A stretch of DNA of 18,576 nt from CAZLLV01 sp964560325 (GTDB taxonomy: Bacteria; Acidobacteriota; Thermoanaerobaculia; Multivoradales; DATKCC01), in NCBI GenBank assembly GCA_964560325.1, contig CAZLLV010000065.1, forward strand, positions 1-18,576, given 5' to 3'. The notes beneath the pieces are model-generated. The model saw only the letters and a list, made by a program, of their open reading frames with translations, was not told the DNA's origin and made no database searches. Made by a program: the position numbers and the translations under genes. Of this stretch, positions 12,946-18,576 are shown piece after piece (position 1 is the stretch's first letter; each line of letters opens with the position of its first letter).

Positions 12946-14268
12946 ATGGAATGGAAGCAACGACTTGCCTGGTCGCTGCTGGTGCTCGGGCTCTTCGTGC
13001 CGACCGTGACTACGGCACAGCCGGGCGTCGCCCCGACGGCGACGGGTGAAACCGGTCTGTTCACGCTTTTCACGGCCGACACGGTGCCTCAGGGCGACTG
13101 GTCGTTCGGCTTTTACTACAACAACTGGGACCGGGTCTTCGAGTTCAACGACGACTTCGATCTCGACTACCACCAGCTCAGCGCCGGCGTCGGCTGGGGC
13201 ATCACCGAGAACTTCGAGCTGTACGCCTCGGTGCCGTACGTCCGCCTCGATCCCGATTTCGGCAACGACTTCGGTGGCCTCGGAGACTTCGGCGACGAGG
13301 ACGACGAGAGCGGTCTCGGCAACGCGCGCGTGGGCGGCAAGTGGCGCTTCGCGGGCGACCCGGAGGTCGGCGCCTGGGCGCTGAACGCCTTCGTCGACGC
13401 CCCGACGGGCGACGAGGAGGTCCTCGCGGGCGACACCGGCTTCGGCGCCGGCATCGGCTGGTCGAACTCCAACTGGGCGTTCAACGCCGGCTACCACGTG
13501 CTCGGCGATCTCGAGCTCGGCGGCGAGGACTTCTCGCGCTCCGACGAGATCACGGTCGGGCTGGGCAACATCACGCCCGTCTCCGACAGTCTCGACTGGA
13601 TCACCGAGCTGGTCGGTACCCTGCCGGTGGACAGCGACGAGGCGATCTTCCAGGAGAGCGTCGACCTGACCACCGGTGGCCGCCTCTGGTTCGGCGACAC
13701 GCGGGAGTGGGCCTTCAACTTCGCCCTGCGCACCGACCTGCTGCAGCTCGGCGACACGGACCAGTACTGTCCGATCGGCGGCCTCCTGGGCCTGACCTTC
13801 TTCCCGGGCTTCGTGGCACCTCCGCCGCCCCCGCCGCCGCCACCCCCGCCGCCGCCGCCGCCACCACCGGCTCCGGCTCCGGTTTCGCCGCCGCCCCCAC
13901 CGCCGCCGGAGGCCCCCGCGCCGCCGCCGGAGGAGCGGGTGACGGTCCAGTTCGACGCCAACAGCGCGCGCCTGACCAACATCGCGAAGGCGAAGCTCGA
14001 CGAGGTCGCCCTCCGGATGCAGGAGGAGTCGGACGCGCGGGCGCTGGTGATCGGGTACACCGACAGCTCCGGCTCCGACTCCGCCAACCAGCGGATGAGC
14101 GAGCGCCGGGCGCAGTCGGTGAAGGACTACCTGGTGCAGCGCCACGGCATCGATCCGAACCGGATCCGCACGGAAGGCCGAGGCTCGGCCGACCCGGTGG
14201 CGTCCAACGACACGGCCGACGGACGGGCTCAGAACCGTCGCGCGGTCGTGATCATCACGTTCGAGTGA
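12946..14268 (+). CDS. OmpA-family outer-membrane protein with polyproline linker
   Basis: 440 residues. ATG 12946 is chosen because GGAGGGAG precedes it and a signal peptide follows at once (MEWKQRLAWSLLVLGLFVPT, then VTTA, cleaved near residue 24); an in-frame ATG at 12835 falls inside the predicted promoter. Residues 25-290 look like an outer-membrane barrel (YYNNWDRVFEFNDDFDLDYH, ELYASVPYVRLDPDF and repeated GxGxGW-type strands). Residues 292-308 are 17 consecutive prolines, followed by a second 7-proline run. Residues about 331-438 are an OmpA C-terminal peptidoglycan-binding domain with VQFDANSARL, the key GYTDSSGSDSANQRMSERRA block (Asp and Arg bind diaminopimelate in this family) and a final GRAQNRRAVVI. 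It has no lipobox Cys, so it is not a Pal lipoprotein. It probably tethers outer membrane to cell wall. Confidence 0.95.
   Translation: MEWKQRLAWSLLVLGLFVPTVTTAQPGVAPTATGETGLFTLFTADTVPQGDWSFGFYYNNWDRVFEFNDDFDLDYHQLSAGVGWGITENFELYASVPYVRLDPDFGNDFGGLGDFGDEDDESGLGNARVGGKWRFAGDPEVGAWALNAFVDAPTGDEEVLAGDTGFGAGIGWSNSNWAFNAGYHVLGDLELGGEDFSRSDEITVGLGNITPVSDSLDWITELVGTLPVDSDEAIFQESVDLTTGGRLWFGDTREWAFNFALRTDLLQLGDTDQYCPIGGLLGLTFFPGFVAPPPPPPPPPPPPPPPPPAPAPVSPPPPPPPEAPAPPPEERVTVQFDANSARLTNIAKAKLDEVALRMQEESDARALVIGYTDSSGSDSANQRMSERRAQSVKDYLVQRHGIDPNRIRTEGRGSADPVASNDTADGRAQNRRAVVIITFE
13819..13908 (+). repeat. Low-complexity proline-codon tract
   Basis: CCN codons encode 17 prolines in a row (13819-13869), then Ala-Pro-Ala-Pro-Val-Ser, then 7 more prolines (13888-13908). 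The tract is almost pure C and G. Slippage or copy-number variation is possible, and translation will depend on EF-P-type rescue. Confidence 0.95.
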
Positions 14269-14305
14269 CCGGCTCGGAGTAAGAGTCGTCGCACGGAGTG
14301 ACCCG

Positions 14306-14340
14306 AACCCCCGGCGGGGCCCACCCGCCGGGGGTTTTTT
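14306..14340 (+). terminator. Intrinsic terminator after the OmpA-family gene
   Basis: A 13-bp perfect stem, AACCCCCGGCGGG (14306-14318) with CCCGCCGGGGGTT (14324-14336), has a 5-base loop and runs into a six-T tract (14335-14340). It lies between convergent genes and ends 4 bases short of the ftsX stop codon. On the minus strand the hairpin lacks a T-tract, so it is a weaker end for ftsX. Confidence 0.9.
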
Positions 14341-14344
14341 CGTT

Positions 14345-15271
14345 TCACACCTCGTCGACCGGCGGCTCGCCCAGGCTCTCGCGGCGTAGGGACAGCACGG
14401 CGCCGGCGAGGCCGGCGAGCGCGCCGAGAGCGGTGAGCGCCGCGAGCTGGCCCGGCGAGGGCGGGCGGGCGACCAGGAGCTGCCCGACGAGCGACGAGCC
14501 CAGACGCTCGGCGGCGCTCCAGAAACCGACCGCCAGCCCGGCGGCGGCGAGCGCGCCGCCGAGCAGGCCCTGGAGCAACCCCTCGACGTAGAACGGCCCC
14601 CGGATGAAGAACTCGGTCGCGCCGACCAGCCGCATGATGGTGATCTCGTCCTCGTAGAGGTAGGCGGTGAGGCGGATCACGCTGCCGATGGTGAAGACCG
14701 CCGCTCCCAGGAGCACGCCGCCGAGCGTCAGGCCGAGCCCTCGGACCACCGTCACCACGGTCGAGAGCTGCGCCACCCACTCGCGGTCGTCGTCGACCAT
14801 CGAGACTCCGGGCTCGGCGGCGAGCGCGGTCAGCCACGCCTCGAAGCCGGGCGGACGGCTCGTCGGCTCCTCCGAAGCGCCCGCGATCTCGATCTCGAGC
14901 GACGGCGGCAGGGGCGTCTCCTCGCCGTCCACCAGGTCGGCGAGCGCCGGGAAGATGGCGGCGAAGCGCTCCCGTGCCTCCTCGGCGCTCACCACCCGCG
15001 TGCGCACGATCCAGGGAGAGCCTTCGACCTCGGCCGCGAGCTCCCCGATCCGCCCCGCCGGCGTCTCGGGCTCGAAGTAGACCACCACCCGGCTCTCGTC
15101 GCGCGCCCGCTCCACCACCGAGGCGAGGTTCCGGCCCACCACCAGGAAGGCGCCGCCGACCGCCAGGCTGACGGCGATGATGACCACCGCCAGCACGCTC
15201 ACCTTCCAGCTCCGAACGAGGCTCACGCCCGCCTCGCGGACGAAGTACCGGAGCGCCCGGGCGAAGGTCAC
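14345..15271 (-). CDS. ftsX: Cell-division ABC transporter permease FtsX
   Basis: 308 residues, a usual FtsX length. FtsX is the membrane half of FtsEX, which controls periplasmic peptidoglycan hydrolase activation at the division site. Four membrane segments are visible at about 24-47, 176-198, 228-252 and 274-294, with a large periplasmic domain (about 55-170) between the first two, the FtsX topology. The cytoplasmic loop motif EDEITIMRLVGATEFFIRGPF (split about 208-227) is diagnostic. The start is GTG at 15269-15271, overlapping the ftsE stop as GTGA, so translation is coupled. The reading frame stays open far upstream through ftsE, but that is shadow coding. Identity is secure. Confidence 0.96.
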   Translation of the reverse strand: MTFARALRYFVREAGVSLVRSWKVSVLAVVIIAVSLAVGGAFLVVGRNLASVVERARDESRVVVYFEPETPAGRIGELAAEVEGSPWIVRTRVVSAEEARERFAAIFPALADLVDGEETPLPPSLEIEIAGASEEPTSRPPGFEAWLTALAAEPGVSMVDDDREWVAQLSTVVTVVRGLGLTLGGVLLGAAVFTIGSVIRLTAYLYEDEITIMRLVGATEFFIRGPFYVEGLLQGLLGGALAAAGLAVGFWSAAERLGSSLVGQLLVARPPSPGQLAALTALGALAGLAGAVLSLRRESLGEPPVDEV

Positions 15272-16029
15272 GGCGCACCCGCCTCCGCCGGCTGCTCGTC
15301 CGCGCCGGGCGGCGGCTCGGCGTCGAGGGCGCCCTGGCTTCCGAGCCCCGGCGGCGCGCTGCCCTCGATCTCCTCGTCGCCCACCAGGCGCCCGCCGTCG
15401 AGCGTCAGCACCCGCCCCCCCACCCGCTCGATGGTGCCGCGGTCGTGGGTCGCGAGGAGCACGGTCGTCCCACGCCGGTTGATCTCCAGGAAGAGGCGCA
15501 CGATCTCGCGCGAGAGGTCGGGGTCGAGGTTGCCGGTCGGCTCGTCGGCGATCAGGATGTCGGGCCGGGCGATCACCGCGCGCGCGATCGCCACCCGCTG
15601 CTGCTCGCCGCCGGAGAGCTCGGCCGGGAAGGCGCTCAGGCGGTGCGCGAGCCCGACCCGCTGGAGCGCCCAGAGGGCGGCGCGCTTCTGGCTCTCCCGG
15701 TCCTCCCCGAGGATGCTCGGCAGATAGGCGACGTTCTCGTACACCGTCTTGCGGTCGATCAGCCGGAAGTTCTGGAACACGACGCCGATCGTCCGGCGGA
15801 GGTAGGGGATCTTGTTGCGCGGCAGCGAGGCGACGTTTCGACCGTTGACCAGGATGCGCCCCCCGGACGGCACGTCGCCGCGGTAGATCAGGCGCAGCAG
15901 CGTGGTCTTGCCGGCGCCGCTCGCGCCGGTCAGGAAGGCGAACTGCCCGGCGAGGAGCGAGAAGGTGACGTCGTCGAGCGCCGCCTGGCCGCCCGGGTAG
16001 TGCTTCGTGACGTGGAAGAACTGGATCAA
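15268..16029 (-). CDS. ftsE: Cell-division ABC transporter ATPase FtsE
   Basis: 253 residues. Cytoplasmic ATPase partner of FtsX. Walker A is GASGAGKTT (35-43), with Gln86 in VVFQNF, signature LSGGEQQ (138-144), Walker B ILIADEP with Asp162 and Glu163, and H-loop His195 in LLATHDR. IQFFHVTKHYPGG and PTGNLDPDLS are typical FtsE sequences. The start codon is TTG (16027-16029), supported by GGAG seven bases upstream and by family alignment at IQFF. It is longer than the usual ~220-230 residues by a C-terminal Pro/Ala/Glu-rich tail (after about 215) of no known role. First gene of a two-gene unit with ftsX, divergent from pgeF. Confidence 0.96.
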   Translation of the reverse strand: MIQFFHVTKHYPGGQAALDDVTFSLLAGQFAFLTGASGAGKTTLLRLIYRGDVPSGGRILVNGRNVASLPRNKIPYLRRTIGVVFQNFRLIDRKTVYENVAYLPSILGEDRESQKRAALWALQRVGLAHRLSAFPAELSGGEQQRVAIARAVIARPDILIADEPTGNLDPDLSREIVRLFLEINRRGTTVLLATHDRGTIERVGGRVLTLDGGRLVGDEEIEGSAPPGLGSQGALDAEPPPGADEQPAEAGAP

Positions 16030-16076
16030 CTGAGCACTCCGGCGACCATCGAACGGACGAAGATGGGGACCCGGCG

Positions 16077-16085
16077 AGTCTAGCA
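16077..16085 (-). promoter_or_regulatory. Predicted extended -10 promoter of ftsEX
   Basis: On the minus strand TGCTAGACT is TG-n-TAGACT, 4 of 6 to TATAAT with an extended -10. No good -35 is visible. The predicted start is near 16070, about 40 bases before the TTG start codon. It matches the same element before three other units in this window. Confidence 0.4.
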
Positions 16086-16154
16086 GCGCACGCCCTCCGG
16101 ACCGGCGCCGATCGCGGGGTCGAGCCCGGCACGAGAGGTGAATAGGAACTCGGT

Positions 16155-16907
16155 ATGGCCATCCGTGAGCGAGCCGATCCCACCGCCCTGTCCGAACCGC
16201 GCCGGTCCCCCTCGATCGAGGGGCCGGTCTGGCGCGGAAACCACCCCGTCTGGACCGCCTCCGCGGGCGATCTGGAGATCCGCTTCGTCGGCCGCGGCCT
16301 CGGCGGCACCCGCACCGCCATCCTGCGCCGCGTCGAAGGCGAGGAGCTGCCGGTCGCGCAGGCGAAGCAGGTGCACTCCGACACCGTGCTCTCGACCCGC
16401 GCCCGCGACAGCGTCGAGGTCGGGGAGGGGGACGCGCTCTGGACCGACCGCCGCGGGCTCGTCCTGTCGGTGATCACCGCCGACTGCGTGCCGGTGCTCC
16501 TCGCCGACCGGAGCGGGGACCGGATCGCCGCCGTCCACGCCGGCTGGCGCGGCCTCGTCTCCGGCGTCATCCCGCGGGCGGTCGAGGCCCTGGGGGCGCC
16601 CCGGGGCGCTCTCGACGCCTGGATCGGCCCGTCGATCGGCGTCTGCTGCTACGAGGTGGGGGACGACGTGGCCGCCGCCGTGGTCGGCGCCACGGCGTCC
16701 CACGTCCTGCAGGCGGGTGAAGGGACGGGCGAGCGCCCGCATCTCGACCTCGCCGCCGCCGCCCGTCACCAGCTCGGCGCTGCCGGGATCGAGTCGGTGC
16801 GCACCGTCGCGGACTGTACGCACTGCGACCCGGAGCGGCTCTGGAGCTACCGGCGCGAGGGGCCCGGCGTCGGCCGGAACGTCGCCTACGTCTGGAGACG
16901 GGCGTAG
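16155..16907 (+). CDS. pgeF: PgeF/YfiH-family multicopper-like oxidase (peptidoglycan editing factor)
   Basis: 250 residues, normal length. The DUF152/YfiH family is credited with purine nucleoside cleavage and phenol oxidation in different studies, and in E. coli with removing wrongly incorporated amino acids from cell-wall precursors. The metal triad is visible: His74 in QVHSDTV, Cys111 in ITADCVPVLLAD, His128 in AAVHAGWRGL. Further family motifs are WIGPSIGVCCYEVG and CTHCDPERLWSYRREG near the C-terminus. The N-terminal ~25 residues are not conserved. AGGA lies about 7 bases before ATG 16155. It is divergent from ftsE (125-base gap) and convergent with rlmN, with only 8 bases between stop codons. 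Identity at family level is secure. Confidence 0.95.
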   Translation: MAIRERADPTALSEPRRSPSIEGPVWRGNHPVWTASAGDLEIRFVGRGLGGTRTAILRRVEGEELPVAQAKQVHSDTVLSTRARDSVEVGEGDALWTDRRGLVLSVITADCVPVLLADRSGDRIAAVHAGWRGLVSGVIPRAVEALGAPRGALDAWIGPSIGVCCYEVGDDVAAAVVGATASHVLQAGEGTGERPHLDLAAAARHQLGAAGIESVRTVADCTHCDPERLWSYRREGPGVGRNVAYVWRRA

Positions 16908-16915
16908 GAAGGCCG

Positions 16916-18019
16916 TCAGGCGGACGCTGAGCGGTTCCGCGCCGGAAGCGGGGGGTAGCCCCGAGGGTCCCGACCGAAGGCCCGTAGCTGGCCGCACGCG
17001 GCCGACACGTCGTCCCCACGGCGGCGGCGGACGGTCGCCACCAGCCCCCGCTTCTCGAGCCGTGCCTGGAAGGCGTCGATCGCCGCGTCCGATGGCGGCA
17101 CCATCGCTTCGCCCAGCACCGGGTCCGGGTTGATCGGGATCAGGTTGACCTTCGACCGCAGGCCGGAAAGCCGGCGGGCCAGGGCGTCCGCGTCGGCGGG
17201 GGCGTCGTTGAATCCCCGGATCAGGATGTACTCGATGGTGATCCTGCGCCCCTTGTCGAGCGGGAAGGCGTGAAGCGCGCTCATCAGCTCGTCGAGCGGA
17301 TAGCTGCGGTTGATCGGCATCAGCTCGGTCCGCCGCTCGTCGTCCGGGGCGTGGAGCGAGATCGCGAGGTTCGGACGCCGCTCCCACTCCGCCATCGCCG
17401 CGATGCCCGGCACCACGCCGGCCGTCGAGAGCGTGATGCGGCGCGGCGAGACGGTCTCGGTCAGCAGATCGACCGTCGCCCGCACCGCCTCGAGGTTCAT
17501 CAGCGGCTCGCCCATCCCCATGAAGACGACGTTGAAGCCGGACGGGGGCAGGTTCCGGTCGCGCCGGATGGCGAGCACCTGCCCCACGATCTCGCCGGCG
17601 CCGAGATTGCGGCCGGGGCCCCAGAAGCCGGTGACGCAGAACTTGCACGCCAGCCCGCACCCGGCCTGGCTCGAGATGCAGAAAGTGCGGCGGTCCCCGT
17701 CCGGGATGTCGACCGCCTCGACGGTCGCCCCGTCGGCCATCCGGAAGAGGTGCTTGACCGTGCCGTCCGCCGCCTCGGCCCTCCGGACCGTCTCCGGGCT
17801 GCCGATCCGGAAGCGCTCGGCGAGCCGCGAGCGCAGGCCGAGCGGCAGGTCGGTCATGTCGTCGAAGCCGGCGACGGCGCGGCGGTAGAGGGCGTCGTGG
17901 ACCTGCCGCGCCCGGAAGGCGCGGTCGACCTCCGGCTCGAGAAGCTCGGCGAGGCGGTCGAACGGCAGCCCGAGCAGGTCGGGGCGCGCATCGGCCGGAC
18001 GATCGTGGGAGGCGGGCAT
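16916..18019 (-). CDS. rlmN: 23S rRNA (and tRNA) adenine-C2 methyltransferase RlmN
   Basis: 367 residues from the chosen ATG (18017-18019). A radical-SAM enzyme that methylates C2 of A2503 in 23S rRNA and A37 of some tRNAs. The iron-sulfur cysteines are Cys121, Cys125 and Cys128 (CGLACKFC). Cys114 (FCISSQAG) and Cys342 (SAACGQL) match the two mechanism cysteines of E. coli RlmN. Other family blocks are FMGMGEPLMN (166-175), ITLSTAGVVPG, LAISLHAPDD, INRSYPLDELM and IEYILIRGFND. A GTG at 18074-18076 would add 19 Gly/Pro-rich residues and is in frame; I prefer ATG 18019 because the extra part is unconserved, though neither start has a strong ribosome site. RlmN rather than Cfr is favoured by the overall match and housekeeping context. 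Confidence 0.96.
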   Translation of the reverse strand: MPASHDRPADARPDLLGLPFDRLAELLEPEVDRAFRARQVHDALYRRAVAGFDDMTDLPLGLRSRLAERFRIGSPETVRRAEAADGTVKHLFRMADGATVEAVDIPDGDRRTFCISSQAGCGLACKFCVTGFWGPGRNLGAGEIVGQVLAIRRDRNLPPSGFNVVFMGMGEPLMNLEAVRATVDLLTETVSPRRITLSTAGVVPGIAAMAEWERRPNLAISLHAPDDERRTELMPINRSYPLDELMSALHAFPLDKGRRITIEYILIRGFNDAPADADALARRLSGLRSKVNLIPINPDPVLGEAMVPPSDAAIDAFQARLEKRGLVATVRRRRGDDVSAACGQLRAFGRDPRGYPPLPARNRSASA

Positions 18020-18082
18020 CGCAGCCCGTCCAACAGGGGGGCCGGTGGGGCCATTCCCCTGTGCGCCGGGCGGCACCGGCCG

Positions 18083-18088
18083 TATAAT
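18083..18088 (+). promoter_or_regulatory. Perfect TATAAT -10 close to the phosphotransferase start
   Basis: TATAAT matches the -10 consensus 6 of 6, in very GC-rich surroundings, with no clear -35. Its end is 14 bases before ATG 18103, so the transcript would start about 8 bases before the start codon, nearly leaderless. The upstream divergent gene is rlmN. Confidence 0.5.
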
Positions 18089-18102
18089 GACCGGCCCCCG
18101 TC

Positions 18103-18576
18103 ATGCCTTCGAACCCCGATCTCCAGGACATCGCCCCCCTCCTCGACGGCCTCGCCCGGCGCGGCCACCCGGTGGCCGGGGTCGAAGCGATGGCGGGAGA
18201 CGTCTCGCGGCGCCGGTACTTCCGCCTCCGGCTGGCCGCGAAGCCGGAGGTCTCGCCGGCGGCCGCGGGAGGCCGAGCGGTGCTCGCCGTCTACCCGGAC
18301 GAGATGCTCGACGCTTGCCGGCGCTCGCTCGCCACGGGCAGGCTCCTCGCCGACCGGGGCGTCCGGGTACCCGAGGTGATCGACGCCGACTGCGCGAGCG
18401 GCTGGGTGCTGCTCGAGGATCTCGGCGACCGCACCCTCTACGAGCACGCCGAGCGGCCCTGGGAGGAGCTCGGCCGCTTCTTCGAGGACGCGGTCGGCGT
18501 GATCGCGCGCATCCGGACGATCCCGGCCGAGTCGGTCGCGGGCCTGAGCCCGCCCCTCGACCGCGACCTCCTGCGC
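18103..18576 (+). CDS. APH/AmgK-like phosphotransferase, N-terminal part (cut by window end)
   Basis: 158 residues are visible and the frame remains open at the window edge. The sequence follows the aminoglycoside-phosphotransferase (APH) fold family as seen in AmgK-type sugar kinases: GDVSRRRYFRLRL (32-44, nucleotide-loop region), AVLAVYPDE, RVPEVIDADCASGWVLLEDL and GDRTLYEH. AmgK phosphorylates MurNAc/GlcNAc at C1 for cell-wall recycling and is usually followed by a MurU-type nucleotidyltransferase; what follows here lies outside the window. The catalytic HxDxxxxN and DxD residues would also be downstream. ATG 18103 has no Shine-Dalgarno but sits behind a perfect TATAAT, suggesting a near-leaderless message. 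The fold family is likely; the AmgK role is inference. Confidence 0.8.
   Translation, partial: MPSNPDLQDIAPLLDGLARRGHPVAGVEAMAGDVSRRRYFRLRLAAKPEVSPAAAGGRAVLAVYPDEMLDACRRSLATGRLLADRGVRVPEVIDADCASGWVLLEDLGDRTLYEHAERPWEELGRFFEDAVGVIARIRTIPAESVAGLSPPLDRDLLR

Noticed and set aside
12847..14145. 432-codon minus-strand frame opposite the OmpA-family gene
   Set aside because: Shadow coding; contains Arg runs from the proline codons and no recognisable domain.
15272..16570. In-frame upstream extension of ftsX on the minus strand
   Set aside because: It overlaps ftsE in another frame and translates as Arg/Pro-rich noise; the GTG at 15271 overlapping the ftsE stop is the natural start.
17270..18379. 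369-codon plus-strand frame overlapping rlmN and the phosphotransferase
   Set aside because: Antisense to rlmN and out of frame with the phosphotransferase, whose own frame from 18103 has family motifs.

Overview
The window is about 70% G+C by eye. It is gene-dense and reads as chromosome of a diderm (Gram-negative-type) bacterium. Housekeeping genes (folC, accD, yebC, ruvC, ftsE, ftsX, pgeF, rlmN) sit beside envelope genes (ExbB, two ExbD, TonB, a signal-peptide TPR protein, an outer-membrane barrel candidate, an OmpA-family protein) and a large membrane-anchored Hanks-type kinase. High GC, Pkn-type kinase, DUF4388 protein and tandem ExbD point towards Acidobacteriota (Thermoanaerobaculia/Holophagae-like) or a similar deep lineage. 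That placement is inference and was not tested by alignment. I see no tRNA, rRNA, CRISPR array, insertion sequence or phage gene.

Layout. (1) 1-1184: 3' part of folC (+), convergent with accD (-, 1270-2118); a hairpin lies between them. (2) 2154-2387: a 77-residue helical protein directly upstream of accD and probably co-transcribed with it from a promoter at about 2504-2532. (3) 2566-5211: an 881-residue protein (-) with degenerate receiver, disordered linker, Ser/Thr kinase, transmembrane helix and coiled coil. It is divergent from yebC-ruvC (+, 5518-6774). (4) 6963-10159: a tight (+) operon exbB-exbD-exbD-tonB-DUF4388. (5) 10302-14268: three (+) envelope genes, each with its own signals. 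A TPR protein lies behind a strong-looking sigma-54 site and ends at an intrinsic terminator; next comes an outer-membrane barrel candidate, then an OmpA-family protein with a 17-proline run and an intrinsic terminator. (6) 14345-16029: ftsE-ftsX (-), translationally coupled. (7) pgeF (+) and rlmN (-), convergent with only 8 bases between them. (8) 18103-end: N-terminal part of an APH/AmgK-like phosphotransferase (+).

How the genes fit together. The ExbB/ExbD/ExbD/TonB motor, TPR protein, barrel protein and peptidoglycan-binding OmpA domain together resemble a Tol-Pal-like trans-envelope module without TolB. FtsEX next door adds a divisome/peptidoglycan-hydrolase regulator, and the last gene may belong to cell-wall sugar recycling. 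The stretch therefore looks like an envelope-maintenance neighbourhood. The functional link is inferred from gene order only.

Sequence-level signals of most interest: a repeated extended -10 element (TGCTA followed by GAAA, AGAT, GAAT or GACT) before four transcription units; a textbook -24/-12 site before the TPR gene; an abrupt change of codon dialect inside folC near base 390; and a kinase whose receiver domain lacks its phospho-acceptor aspartate.
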